From NCBI GenBank assembly GCA_041395945.1, contig JAWKZN010000002.1:124001-188000 (forward strand): a stretch of 64,000 bases of DNA. The letters are read 5' to 3'. The position numbers were made by a program, and so were the translations under genes. The stretch is from Pseudomonadales bacterium (GTDB lineage Bacteria; Pseudomonadota; Gammaproteobacteria; Pseudomonadales; Azotimanducaceae). A model generated the notes under the pieces. The model did not search any database. It was not told where the DNA came from and was given only the letters and a program-made list of their open reading frames with translations. Positions 18,694 to 27,844 of the stretch are shown here, one piece after another (position 1 is the stretch's first letter; each line of letters begins with the position of its first letter).

Positions 18694-19691
18694 CCACCCC
18701 GGCCGGACGGTGCCGGCGGATTCATGACCAGCCGTTCTGCGAGATCGAGCGCCGCCTGCAGGCTGCCGCTGTCTGCCCTGCCAGTGCCGGCGAGGTCAAG
18801 CGCGGTGCCGTGATCGACTGAGGTCCGCACAAAGGGCAGGCCCAGCGTCACATTCACCGCCTCGCCAAAACCCTGGTACTTGAGAACCGGCAGCCCCTGA
18901 TCGTGATACATGGCCAGGACCGCATCGGCACCGGCCAGCTGCCGGGGGGTGAACAGGGTGTCTGCCGGCAGGGGACCCCGCAGCCGTGCGCCGCGCGCCC
19001 GGAAAGCATCGAGCACGGGCGTAATCGTGTCGATTTCTTCCCTGCCGAGGTGTCCGCCTTCACCCGCATGAGGATTCAGTCCCGCCACCAGAACTCTGGG
19101 CCTGCGGATCCCGAAACTCCCCTCCAGCCCGCGCAGCAGAATCTCCAGCGTCTGCGTCAGTACCTCGCGCGTGAGTGCGGCGGCAACATCCTTCAGGGGG
19201 ACATGGGTCGTAGCCAGCGCCACCCGGAGGTTGCCGGCGACCAGCAGCATTACCACATCGCTGACACCGGCCCGATCACGGAAAAACTCGGTGTGGCCGG
19301 TAAACGGGATACCCGCCTCATTGATGATGGATTTCTGCACAGGGGCGGTCACCAGCGCCTGGCAGCTGCCTGCCACGCAGTGATCCGTCGCAGCTTCCAG
19401 CATCCGCACCACATAGCCGGCATTGTTCACATCCAGCACCCCGGGCCGCTCACGCACCGGCAGGGCCAGGTGATGCACGGTCAGCACGGCGGGATCCCTG
19501 CTGGGGTTTTCGACGTCCGCGTCAATCTCGAGTGGCAGCTTCAGTCTCGCTGCAGCACGACGCAGCAGGTCCGCATCACCGAATACCAGCCACTGAGCGC
19601 GCCGCGTGCGCTGAGCGAGAGCGACCAGCAGATCCGGGCCTACTCCCGCCGGTTCTCCGGAGGTGATGGCGAGCCGCGTGCGCTGTCCCAT
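18690..19691 (-). CDS. pdxA: 4-hydroxythreonine-4-phosphate dehydrogenase PdxA
   Basis: A 333-residue enzyme of pyridoxal-phosphate synthesis that oxidises 4-phosphohydroxythreonine with NAD. Motifs are ITSGEPAGVGPDL near the N-terminus, FTGHTEFFRDRAG, ATTHVPLKDVAAAL, LNPHAGEGGHLGREE and VLAMYHDQGLPVLKYQGFG, which carry the metal-binding histidines. I chose the ATG at 19689-19691; the open frame extends upstream only to a TTG inside surA. The start lies 34 bases after the surA stop. Confidence 0.95.
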   Translation of the reverse strand: MGQRTRLAITSGEPAGVGPDLLVALAQRTRRAQWLVFGDADLLRRAAARLKLPLEIDADVENPSRDPAVLTVHHLALPVRERPGVLDVNNAGYVVRMLEAATDHCVAGSCQALVTAPVQKSIINEAGIPFTGHTEFFRDRAGVSDVVMLLVAGNLRVALATTHVPLKDVAAALTREVLTQTLEILLRGLEGSFGIRRPRVLVAGLNPHAGEGGHLGREEIDTITPVLDAFRARGARLRGPLPADTLFTPRQLAGADAVLAMYHDQGLPVLKYQGFGEAVNVTLGLPFVRTSVDHGTALDLAGTGRADSGSLQAALDLAERLVMNPPAPSGRGG

Positions 19692-19725
19692 GTTTTCCCG
19701 GAGTGTGTCCGCTGGACCACTGGTG

Positions 19726-21021
19726 TCAGATTCGAATCTCGACAAAGGCCTCGTCTCTGAGTTCCTTCAGCCACTTCTCCGTTTCCTCTTCGAAACGGCG
19801 GGTGTGGAGTATCTGCAGCGCCATATCCTTACGCGTCGCTTCGCTCATGTCCTGCTCACGGCGATCCTGCACTTCGAGGATGTGCCAGCCGTAGTTCGAG
19901 CGGAACGGCGGGCTCACGGATTTGGTCGGTGTATCGGCAAGGGCACGCTGAAACTCCGGTACGAACTCATTACCCGATGTCCAGCCCAGACTGCCGCCAT
20001 TGAGCGCACTGCCCGGATCCTGAGAATATTCGATGGCAAGCTCCGCAAAGTCTTCGCCCGCAAGCACCCGATCATAGAGACTGCGGATGAGTGCTTCCGT
20101 CTCTGCCTCGGTCCGGATCGCTGAAGACTGCACCAGAATGTGCCGCAACAGACTCTGCTGCTCAGTCTGGACACCTGCCCCGCGCTGCTCCAGCAGTTTC
20201 ACGATATGCAGACCACTGCCGCTTGCGATCGGTGGAGAGACTTCACCGACCTCCATCTTGATCACGTACTCCGCGAACAGACTCGGCAGTTCCGCCGCCT
20301 TGCGCCAGCCCAGATCTCCACCTTCCAGCGCGTTGCTGCCCTTGGAGTACTCCACAGCCATCTGGGCAAAATCGGCACCATCCCGCAGCCGCCTGACCAG
20401 TTCGATGGCGCCGTCCTCCGCTGCTTTCTGCGCAGCAGCATCTGCATCCGGGTCTATTTCCAGAAGGATGTGGCCGACCCGGAACTCATCCGAGAGAAGT
20501 TCCTGATAGTAGGGAGAATTGAGCAGATCGGTGATGTCCTGGTCCGTGATGGTGATGCGCCGATTCACGATGGCGCGCTGCAGACGCTGCATCACCATCT
20601 CCTTGCGGATCTGCTCCCGGAATTCCGTGTAACTGCGCCCATCGCTGGCGAGTGCCTGGGCGAACTGTTCGATCGTCATGTTGTTCTGGGAGGCGAAGCC
20701 GTTCACTGCACGGGTAAGGGTTTCATCGTCGATGAGCACACCGCGGCGATCCGCTTCCTGGATCTGCAGGCTCTCGATGATCAGACGCTCCATCACCTGA
20801 CTGACCAGGTATTCGTTCGGCGGCATCTGGGAATTGTTCGACGCGAACTGAGCACGCACCATGTCCAGGCGTTCCAGCAGCTCCGAGGCGAGCACCACAT
20901 CGTCTTCGACCACGGCCACGATGCCATCCAGCTCCCGGTATTCGGCCCGCACGGCAGCGGCCGGGAGCAGGTTCAGCAGCCCCAGTGCAAGCGCCAGTGT
21001 CGAAAGTTTCCGGCTGATCAT
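19726..21021 (-). CDS. surA: Periplasmic peptidyl-prolyl isomerase / chaperone SurA
   Basis: A 431-residue periplasmic chaperone for outer-membrane proteins. A signal peptide ends near AAAVRAEYRELD, at about residue 27. The N-terminal SurA domain contains VAVVEDDVVLASELLERLDM and EYLVSQVMERLIIESLQIQE. Two parvulin domains follow: one from FRVGHILLEIDPD (~180-285), with EYSKGSNALEGGDLGW, and one from LLRHILVQSSAIR (~295-400), with EYSQDPGSALNGGSLGW. It lies directly after lptD; its clients include LptD. Confidence 0.96.
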   Translation of the reverse strand: MISRKLSTLALALGLLNLLPAAAVRAEYRELDGIVAVVEDDVVLASELLERLDMVRAQFASNNSQMPPNEYLVSQVMERLIIESLQIQEADRRGVLIDDETLTRAVNGFASQNNMTIEQFAQALASDGRSYTEFREQIRKEMVMQRLQRAIVNRRITITDQDITDLLNSPYYQELLSDEFRVGHILLEIDPDADAAAQKAAEDGAIELVRRLRDGADFAQMAVEYSKGSNALEGGDLGWRKAAELPSLFAEYVIKMEVGEVSPPIASGSGLHIVKLLEQRGAGVQTEQQSLLRHILVQSSAIRTEAETEALIRSLYDRVLAGEDFAELAIEYSQDPGSALNGGSLGWTSGNEFVPEFQRALADTPTKSVSPPFRSNYGWHILEVQDRREQDMSEATRKDMALQILHTRRFEEETEKWLKELRDEAFVEIRI

Positions 21022-23448
21022 CTAATTCTCCGCGCTGTAACCCGGCAGGCTCTTCGCCAGCAGGGACTCGACCTGACCGCCTATGCCGGCCAGACCCTTG
21101 AAGACCACCTGCAGATAGACGCCGAAGCTGGTCTCGGCGACATCGAATTCAGCGGCAGATGGGGTGTTGAGGTAGTGCCGGCCGATGACCCTGATCTTCC
21201 AGCAGCAGTCGTTGTACTCGATTCCACCGAGACCCTCAATGGTTCGACCGCTGTTGAGGTCGTAGTTCCAGCGTCCGACCAGGGCGTAGCGCCGACTGAT
21301 CGGCCAGGTGAAACCCACATCGGTCTGATCCACGTCAGACAGCCGCTGATACCGGTAGCCGAGGTGCACGATATGGTCATTGTCCGACAGATAGCGCAGG
21401 AAGCCGCCCGCCTCGGTGACATACTTTTCATGAGGGTCCCACATCAGGTCGCCACCCAGGGCCCAGGGCCCCCGGTAGCCGGTCAGTTCGGCCGCGTACT
21501 GGGAGCTGCTGTTGAGATCGCGGGAACTCTGGGTGCCCGAGGTGGTGACTCGACGGTCCTTGAAATACTGAATCTGGCCGATGCTGGCGCGTACCAGCTC
21601 TGCGCCGGTATCCGCCCGCAGCAGTCGGCTGGTGAGTCCGAGGGAGACCTGGTCGGCATCACCGATCCGGTCGATGCCGCTGAACCGGTTGTCCCGGTAC
21701 AGCTGGTCATAGCGGAAGGTCAGCTCACTGACATCAAACTGGGGCAGGTCGTCCTGATCCTCATACTGCTGGTAGAGATAAAACACCCGCGGTTCCAGCG
21801 TATGCACCAGGCTGGCACCCCCCCTGATCAGATCCCGCTCGAAGTACAGCCCGGTATCGACACTGCCGAGGCCGATTTTCCGCACCGGATCCTTGTCGAC
21901 GTCGGGTTCCACATCATTGAGCTGGTAGCGGGTGTAGCGGTAACCGCCGGTCAGGTTCAGAAATCCCCAGGATCGGCTCAGGGGTAACCTGAGGCGGGGC
22001 TCCATGTGGTAACGATCACCGACGACCCGTGCCGCACCGGTCAGATCGTCGTTGTCCCGGGTGAAACTTGCGGCCGACGCACCCAGGCTCCATTCCAGGC
22101 CGAGCGGCGCATCACCCAGATAATTGACCGCCAGCTCGGGCAGCCGCTGATACGGATCAACGGTCACCTCATCGAGCCGGTCGAAGCGCTGTGCCCACAG
22201 GCGCACGTCCAGCCCTTCGTTGCTGTAGAGAACTTCGCCTCTGCGCTCCAGTTCGAGGCGCGAGCGGACATCGAGTTCGGTACCCAGATTGCGGAAGTAG
22301 TCCCGGTCACTGACAGCCGTGTAGTTCACGGTCGTGTGAAAATTCCCGACATCGCCCTCGTGGAACATCGCATACAGCCAGCGGTCGGCCGGCTGGAAGG
22401 GCTCTGTTGCCGCACCCGTCTGCAGCAGGTCGTCGTAGTCGCTTCTGTCGTAGGTACCATCGTACTCATCGTCCGATGGCAGCCAGGCGCCATAGAGCGA
22501 CGTCTTCTGCCAGGCAGAACGGTGGCGGAACTCCGCATCCACTCCCATACCCCGCTTCTCCAGATAGCGGGGCACGACGGTTGCATCGTAGTTGGGTGCG
22601 AGGTTCAGATAATAGGGCGGTGCAAATTCAATGCCGTTCTGATCCGAAAAGCCCAAGGTCGGAAACAGCCAGCCGGACTTGCGCTCATCGGTCACCGGAA
22701 TGCTCAGGTAGGGGGTGTAGAAAACGGGCACATCCTTCACCCGCAGCACCGCGTCTCTGGCGACCCCGTAAATGGCCCCTTCCTTGACTTCGAAGGATCT
22801 GGCCGTCACCCGCCAGTTGTTGTTGTAGGGATCACAGCGGGTGAATGAGAGTCTGTCGATCTGCAGCGTGCCGAGTTCGTCCCGATCCACTTCCTCCGCC
22901 ACACCCCGGAATTCCGGTTCAATGAGCAGAAATTCCACGTCCTGGAAATTCACCGCTTTGTTGTCGAGGTTCACGCTCGCCTGCTGCCCCTGGAGGATCA
23001 GAGCAGGTTCCTCGACCAGCACACCCGCATCCACCGTACCGATGCGGGTACGGTGGTCCATGGCAACAGACTCGGCCGCAATGCTGCGGTTGCCCTGGGT
23101 GACGGTCACCGCACCATCGAGCTGCACGCGTCCGTCCTGCCAGTACTGTCCGTGCCGAGCCTGGGCCTGCACGGGATAGTCTTCGTCCCGGTCCGAGGCG
23201 GGATAGGGGAAACTGGGCCAGCGATAAGCGCCTGCGCAGAATTCCGGCACCCCCACCAGCTCGGTCGCGCTCAGGGCGTCCCGGGGGTGCCAGTACTGCC
23301 CTGCGAGCCCGGAACTCTGTGGACTCACCTTCCTCGCCGTATCTTCGGCTGCCAGCGCAACCGCCGGCAGGGTCAGCCACAGGCCGGCAGCGAGCAACAG
23401 CGCGCTCGGGCTGCACGACAACAGGCCAGTGGGGTGGTGGGAAATCAT
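21022..23448 (-). CDS. lptD: LPS-assembly outer-membrane protein LptD
   Basis: An 808-residue outer-membrane protein that inserts lipopolysaccharide into the outer leaflet with LptE. A signal peptide ends near LPAVALAAEDTARK. The periplasmic OstA/jellyroll domain includes VTVTQGNRSIAAESVAMDH and FQDVEFLLIEPEFRG. The barrel follows, with VFYTPYLSIPVTDERKSGWL. A Cys pair near the C-terminus, EYNDCCWKIRVIG, fits the conserved inter-domain disulfide. I use the ATG at 23446-23448 since the longer frame adds a charged segment before the signal peptide. It is divergent from amgK. Confidence 0.96.
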   Translation of the reverse strand: MISHHPTGLLSCSPSALLLAAGLWLTLPAVALAAEDTARKVSPQSSGLAGQYWHPRDALSATELVGVPEFCAGAYRWPSFPYPASDRDEDYPVQAQARHGQYWQDGRVQLDGAVTVTQGNRSIAAESVAMDHRTRIGTVDAGVLVEEPALILQGQQASVNLDNKAVNFQDVEFLLIEPEFRGVAEEVDRDELGTLQIDRLSFTRCDPYNNNWRVTARSFEVKEGAIYGVARDAVLRVKDVPVFYTPYLSIPVTDERKSGWLFPTLGFSDQNGIEFAPPYYLNLAPNYDATVVPRYLEKRGMGVDAEFRHRSAWQKTSLYGAWLPSDDEYDGTYDRSDYDDLLQTGAATEPFQPADRWLYAMFHEGDVGNFHTTVNYTAVSDRDYFRNLGTELDVRSRLELERRGEVLYSNEGLDVRLWAQRFDRLDEVTVDPYQRLPELAVNYLGDAPLGLEWSLGASAASFTRDNDDLTGAARVVGDRYHMEPRLRLPLSRSWGFLNLTGGYRYTRYQLNDVEPDVDKDPVRKIGLGSVDTGLYFERDLIRGGASLVHTLEPRVFYLYQQYEDQDDLPQFDVSELTFRYDQLYRDNRFSGIDRIGDADQVSLGLTSRLLRADTGAELVRASIGQIQYFKDRRVTTSGTQSSRDLNSSSQYAAELTGYRGPWALGGDLMWDPHEKYVTEAGGFLRYLSDNDHIVHLGYRYQRLSDVDQTDVGFTWPISRRYALVGRWNYDLNSGRTIEGLGGIEYNDCCWKIRVIGRHYLNTPSAAEFDVAETSFGVYLQVVFKGLAGIGGQVESLLAKSLPGYSAEN

Positions 23449-23572
23449 GGCGGGCGATGATACCCCATCGCGACGCGGTACAATGCCGGCCACCTGAAGA
23501 ACCCTGCCCGCTACAGAGCACCGTCAGATCGCCGCGATTACCACAGCCACGGATCCGCAACTCAAAGTCTGG

Positions 23573-24550
23573 GTGGCCGCTGCGCTGCCGGGCAGTTTCC
23601 TGCCCGCTCAGATCCACCTGCACCCGCTCAAGGCCGAGGCAAGCTTTCGCAGTTTCTTCAGAGTGCTGGTCAGCGCGGATCAGGATGCCGGGGCCGCACA
23701 GGCAAGCGGCCGTGTGCTGATGGTTTCGCCGCCGGAGAAGGAAAACAACGCCCAGTTCAAAGCCCTGATCCCCGTGTTCCTGCAAGCTGGAGTCAGGGTC
23801 CCCGCCCTGTCGGCATCCAGAGACGAATCCGGCTGGTTTCTGCTTGAAGATCTTGGCGACCGGGATCTGCAGCATGCCTATGCGGGCGTCGAGCGTGCAC
23901 CTGCGATCCAGGCTGCCCTTGCCACGCTGGCCCGCATTCAGACGATCCGCGATCCGCTGCTCGCCCCCTACACCAGGAGTCGCTTTCGAGACGAGCTGGG
24001 CATTTTCCGTGAGTGGTTCCTGCAGCGCCTGCTGCAGATCCGGCTGCCACGGCAGCTCGAAGCGACGATGGATGTGCTCGCCGCACAGCCGTCAACTCAA
24101 CCCCAGTGCTGTGTGCACCGGGACTATCACTGCCGCAATCTGCTCTATTCCAGCACGGGTGAATTCGGGGTGGTGGATTTCCAGGACGCACTCATCGGTC
24201 CCTCCGCCTATGACCTGGCCTCGCTGCTGCACGACTGCTACTTCCACTTCGACAGCGAGGAGATCGACTACTGGCGCGAACACTTTCGCGCGTCCTTCGC
24301 ACCCGAGCTCAGCACTGCACTGCTCCAGCGCAACGTCGAATTCTGCGCGGTGCAGCGGCAACTCAAAGCTATCGGCATCTTCACCCGCCTGCATCTGAGT
24401 CGCACCATCAGCAGCCACCTGACGCACATACTGCCGGTACTGGAACGGCTGCCCGGGCTGTGCGCACACCACGCCGAGCTCGAATCCCTGGGGCGCTGGC
24501 TGGCCGAACTCCTTCCCGCCGCCGCGCAGGTGCTGGAACCTTACCGATGA
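23573..24550 (+). CDS. amgK: N-acetylmuramate/N-acetylglucosamine anomeric kinase AmgK
   Basis: A 325-residue aminoglycoside-phosphotransferase-fold kinase. AmgK phosphorylates the anomeric position of recycled MurNAc or GlcNAc, bypassing de novo UDP-MurNAc synthesis. Motifs are AEASFRSFFRVLV, WFLLEDLGDRDLQH, the catalytic CVHRDYHCRNLL and VDFQDALIGPSAYDLASL. The symbol rests on direct coupling to murU: the stop overlaps the murU start. The start is uncertain. GTG at 23573 is the first usual start codon, but family-like residues (TDPQLKVW) continue upstream in frame to a stop at 23495, with only CTG, ATC or ATT available as starts. Confidence 0.9.
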   Translation: MAAALPGSFLPAQIHLHPLKAEASFRSFFRVLVSADQDAGAAQASGRVLMVSPPEKENNAQFKALIPVFLQAGVRVPALSASRDESGWFLLEDLGDRDLQHAYAGVERAPAIQAALATLARIQTIRDPLLAPYTRSRFRDELGIFREWFLQRLLQIRLPRQLEATMDVLAAQPSTQPQCCVHRDYHCRNLLYSSTGEFGVVDFQDALIGPSAYDLASLLHDCYFHFDSEEIDYWREHFRASFAPELSTALLQRNVEFCAVQRQLKAIGIFTRLHLSRTISSHLTHILPVLERLPGLCAHHAELESLGRWLAELLPAAAQVLEPYR

Positions 24551-25197
24551 AGGCAATGATCCTCGCAGCCGGACGCGGCGAACGTCTCCGCCCCCTCACC
24601 GATCAGACCCCGAAACCCATGCTGCGCGTCCACGGCCGGCCCCTGCTCGAACACCAGATCGAGTGGCTGAAGGCGGCGGGTATCACAGATCTGGTCATCA
24701 ACCTGCATCATCTGGGTGCGCAGATCGAAAATTACTTCGGAGATGGCGAACGCTTCGGTGTGCGCATCCGCTACAGCCACGAGTCCGAGCTCCTGGATAC
24801 CGGTGGCGGGATCCTCAACGCTCTGCCCCTGCTCGGCTCCGAACCTTTCCTGGTGATGAACGGCGACATCTTCACCGACTTTCCGCTCACCGACCTCAAG
24901 CCCCTGCCGGAGTGGGCCGACATTCACCTGGTGCTGACTCCCAGACCGGCTTTTCGCGAATCCGGAGATTTCGAGTTTGCCGCGGGCCGCATCCTCAGCC
25001 GGGGCAACAGTTTCGTGTACTGCTGTATCGCTATCCTCCGACCACGGCTTTTCGACGGCTTCGCCCGCGCACCGTTTTCCCTGCGCGAGCGATTCTTCGA
25101 GTGCGTTGCGCGAAGGCGCGCATCGGCCCAGATCTGGACCGGTGCATGGACGGATATCGGTAATCGTGAACAACTCGATGCGCTGAACGCCGAATAA
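24547..25197 (+). CDS. murU: N-acetylmuramate-1-phosphate uridylyltransferase MurU
   Basis: A 216-residue sugar nucleotidyltransferase that makes UDP-MurNAc from MurNAc-1-phosphate in the cell-wall recycling shortcut. The N-terminus MKAMILAAGRGERLRPLTDQ carries the nucleotide-binding loop, followed by TPKPMLRVHGRPLLEHQIEW. ELLDTGGGILNALPLLG and FLVMNGDIFTDFPL are typical of the family. ATG overlaps the amgK stop (ATGA), so the two are translationally coupled. Fosfomycin tolerance linked to this pathway is known in pseudomonads. Confidence 0.93.
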   Translation: MKAMILAAGRGERLRPLTDQTPKPMLRVHGRPLLEHQIEWLKAAGITDLVINLHHLGAQIENYFGDGERFGVRIRYSHESELLDTGGGILNALPLLGSEPFLVMNGDIFTDFPLTDLKPLPEWADIHLVLTPRPAFRESGDFEFAAGRILSRGNSFVYCCIAILRPRLFDGFARAPFSLRERFFECVARRRASAQIWTGAWTDIGNREQLDALNAE

Positions 25198-25264
25198 GCC
25201 CGGGCGAGGGCCGCCTGCGCATCTATGCTCAGGGTATCTCGATGAGTAAACGGTCCACCCGGAC

Positions 25265-26110
25265 ATGGTTTCCGTTCCCCTGCTCCACAATCACTGGTTC
25301 GGCAAGGCTGTTGGAGGTCTGGCCGGCCTGCTGCTGAGCCCCCTCGGGTGGGCGCCCACCCTGGCAGGATTCACGATCGGCCTGGTCTGCGGGGCTGTGT
25401 TCGATCGCTGGGCATCCCGCTATGTCGACGCCATCGATTTCCTGCAGCGGCCACTGTTCGGATCCCGTTTCCGACCGGATCCGACACGGCCATCCCTGAA
25501 GTTCACCTTCGCAGGCATGGGCCGCATCGCCAGGGCCAGCGGCCAGGTGCAGCCTGCCCACATCGCCTATGCGGAACATCTGATGCAGCGGCTCCAGTTC
25601 GGCGCCGCCGATCGGCGCCTGGCCATAGACGCTTTCACCGAAGGCAAGGCACCCGACTACCCGTTCGGCCCCCTCGCTGAACGCTGTCTCGCCCAGTTGC
25701 AGAAGGCGCCCGTGCTGCTCGACATGATCCTCGAAAGCCTCTGCCGGACCACCCTGATCGAAGACAACCCACAGGCCCGCAATACCCTCTATGCCCTCAC
25801 CGAGCAGCTCGGCCTGTCCCGGGAAACCACCGGCAGCGCCTGCAGCCGCTGCCAGGAACTGCTCAACAGCCCGGACGCCGTTCTCAGCCGCGCCCACGAA
25901 ACCCTCGGCACCAGCCCCGAGCTTTCCGATAAAGCCATCAGGACCGCGTACCGCCGCCAGATCGCCCGGCACCACCCCGACCGCCTCCCCGCCGACGCGC
26001 CGAGCGACCAGAAACTCGCAGCAGACCGACGCATGTCGGATCTTCGCGAAGCCCTCGACCTCATCCTCGATGCCCGCACCGGCCAGCCGTCCGTCAGCCG
26101 GTCAGATTGA
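25265..26110 (+). CDS. djlA: DjlA-like co-chaperone with TerB-like and J domains
   Basis: A 281-residue protein. A hydrophobic N-terminal stretch (KAVGGLAGLLLSPLGWAP and TLAGFTIGLVCGAVFDRWAS) looks like a membrane anchor. A TerB-like helical domain spans about 75-190 (FAGMGRIARASGQVQPAHIA). A C-terminal J domain has the intact HPD motif in YRRQIARHHPDRLPAD near residue 240. This order matches DjlA, which stimulates DnaK at the membrane. The last ~10 residues (TGQPSVSRSD) are encoded by the left outer arm of the palindromic repeat at 26078-26300, so the tail may have been altered by the repeat. Confidence 0.85.
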   Translation: MVSVPLLHNHWFGKAVGGLAGLLLSPLGWAPTLAGFTIGLVCGAVFDRWASRYVDAIDFLQRPLFGSRFRPDPTRPSLKFTFAGMGRIARASGQVQPAHIAYAEHLMQRLQFGAADRRLAIDAFTEGKAPDYPFGPLAERCLAQLQKAPVLLDMILESLCRTTLIEDNPQARNTLYALTEQLGLSRETTGSACSRCQELLNSPDAVLSRAHETLGTSPELSDKAIRTAYRRQIARHHPDRLPADAPSDQKLAADRRMSDLREALDLILDARTGQPSVSRSD

Positions 26111-26300
26111 AGATGTTCAGTGGTCGGGAGGCCTGGGGGCATGCGAGACCTCGCTCCGGCGCTCCGCGCTGCCCGCCTCAACCGACCAGCCCCGAAGCGG
26201 GTCTGTTCGGCGTCGTCGGCGTCGCTACACCGTCACGCATGCCCCCAGGCCTCCCGTCCTCTCAAGATCTATCCTGGCGGCTGACGGACGGCTGCCCGGT
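26078..26300. repeat. Long imperfect palindromic repeat with conserved 80-bp core (copy A)
   Basis: The palindrome is centred near 26190. The inner arms 26125-26145 and 26236-26256 are perfect 21-base inverted repeats. The outer arms 26078-26100 and 26278-26300 match at 22 of 23 bases as inverted repeats. Between the inner arms lies a core (26151-26230) that is 71/80 identical to 32625-32704. The left outer arm lies in the djlA 3' end and the right outer arm ends 18 bases before rpe. It fills the 207-base djlA-rpe gap. It resembles REP/BIME-like or small non-autonomous elements, but I cannot assign it to a named family. Confidence 0.85.
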
Positions 26301-26317
26301 GCGTAGAATCGCCGCCC

Positions 26318-26983
26318 ATGGAAAACTGGATAGCGCCTTCGATCCTGTCTGCGGATTTCTCACGCCTGGGTGAGGAGATTCGTGATGTCCTCGCGGCGGG
26401 GGCGGACATCATTCATTTCGATGTGATGGACAATCACTATGTGCCGAACCTGACCATCGGGCCCCTGGTGCTGGAATCGCTGCGCAGGGCGGGCATCGAC
26501 GCGGTGATGGACGTGCATCTGATGGTCAAGCCGGTGGACCGGCTGATCGGGGATTTTCTGAGTGCGGGTGCCGACATCATCAGCGTGCATCCGGAAAGCA
26601 CCGAGCATCTGCACCGTACGCTCAGCGTCATCCGCGAAGGTGGCTGCAGGCCGGGGCTGGTTTTCAATCCGGCGACACCTGTCGATGTGCTCGTGGAAGT
26701 CATCGATCTGGTGGATCTGGTGCTCATCATGTCGGTGAATCCGGGTTTCGGCGGACAGACATTCATCGCCAGCAGTCTCGAGAAGCTCGCCCGGGCCAGG
26801 GAGCTGATCGACGCCAGCGGCCGGGACATCCGTCTGGAAATCGATGGGGGCATCAAAATCGACAACATCGCGGACGCCGCCGCTGCGGGTGCAGACACCT
26901 TCGTTGCCGGCTCGGCAATATTCGGCAGCGGCGATTACAAGGCGACCATCGGCGCCATGCGCCAGCGCCTGGCATCGGTTTGA
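26318..26983 (+). CDS. rpe: Ribulose-phosphate 3-epimerase
   Basis: A 221-residue TIM-barrel epimerase interconverting ribulose-5-phosphate and xylulose-5-phosphate. Features are WIAPSILSADFSRLGEEI at the N-terminus, metal-binding IIHFDVMDNHYVPNLTIGP, VMDVHLMVKPVDRLIGDF, LIMSVNPGFGGQTFI, and DGGIKIDNIADAAAAGADTF. It is followed by gph and then trpE, the same order seen in pseudomonads. Confidence 0.97.
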   Translation: MENWIAPSILSADFSRLGEEIRDVLAAGADIIHFDVMDNHYVPNLTIGPLVLESLRRAGIDAVMDVHLMVKPVDRLIGDFLSAGADIISVHPESTEHLHRTLSVIREGGCRPGLVFNPATPVDVLVEVIDLVDLVLIMSVNPGFGGQTFIASSLEKLARARELIDASGRDIRLEIDGGIKIDNIADAAAAGADTFVAGSAIFGSGDYKATIGAMRQRLASV

Positions 26984-27654
26984 ACCCCTACCCCGGCTAC
27001 TTCTTCGATCTGGATGGCACCCTGGTCGATACCGCGCCCGACATCGGTGCTGCGCTTAACTACACCCTCTTGAGACACGGCTACGCGGAAGTGGATGAAG
27101 CACTGACCCGTCACTGGATCGGTCACGGCGCCCGTGTGCTGATCGAACATGCCCTCAAGGCGCAAGCTCTGCGCAGGGGCAAAGCAGCAGGGCTCAAGAT
27201 TCCTGCAAAAGAAATCGAGCCGCTGCTCGCGGTCTTTCTCGACTACTATCGCACCCACCTCACGGAACGCGGCGCACCCTATCCGGGGGTGGTCGAAGCA
27301 CTGCGCGCCATGCGCTCGAGAGGCGCCCGACTTGCAGTGATCACCAACAAGCTCGCCGGACTCTCGGTGCCGCTGCTGACCGAGCTCGGCCTCGATGGTT
27401 TTTTTCAGACCATCATCGGCGGCGACACCGCCGCCCGTCCGAAGCCGGCCGCGGACCCCGCACTGCTCGCCTGCGAGCGTCTCGATCTGCAACCGGCGCA
27501 GGCGCTCTTTGTCGGAGACTCGGCCACGGACGTCAACTGCGCCCGGGCGGCGGGCTGCCCGGTCGTGGTGGTGCGCGATGGCTACAGTCACGGTACGCCG
27601 GCGGCCGAACTGGGCGCGGACGCCGTCATTGAATCGTTTCTGGACCTCGTTTAG
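26980..27654 (+). CDS. gph: Phosphoglycolate phosphatase
   Basis: A 224-residue HAD-superfamily phosphatase that removes phosphoglycolate. HAD motif I is YFFDLDGTLVDTAPDIG near residue 8, motif II is AVITNKLAG, motif III includes TAARPKPAADP, and motif IV is LFVGDSATDVNCARAAG. The start is a TTG that overlaps the rpe stop (TTGA), implying coupling to rpe. No in-frame ATG exists before motif I. The 190 bases after it, before trpE, hold no confident gene. Confidence 0.92.
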   Translation: MNPYPGYFFDLDGTLVDTAPDIGAALNYTLLRHGYAEVDEALTRHWIGHGARVLIEHALKAQALRRGKAAGLKIPAKEIEPLLAVFLDYYRTHLTERGAPYPGVVEALRAMRSRGARLAVITNKLAGLSVPLLTELGLDGFFQTIIGGDTAARPKPAADPALLACERLDLQPAQALFVGDSATDVNCARAAGCPVVVVRDGYSHGTPAAELGADAVIESFLDLV

Positions 27655-27844
27655 TCTCCCCGCTTTCCGCCATTTCGAATCGGCCCCCTGCACCATGACC
27701 ACTGCTGACAACGGATCAACCGAGAGCAGCCTCCAGACCCGCTGGCGACGCTGAACACACGCGGCAAGTTCGGCACGCACCCGTACCGAGCTGTCACCAC
27801 CGCAGAAGTACCCTTGTCATCACCTACTCTCCTGAGAGCCGCTC

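Noticed and set aside
20140..21987. 615-residue plus-strand open frame
   Set aside because: Antisense to surA and lptD, both strongly recognised.
27695..27754. Nineteen-residue open frame with one Trp codon before trpE as a leader peptide
   Set aside because: Only one Trp codon, no ribosome-binding site, and no clear terminator with a T run before trpE.
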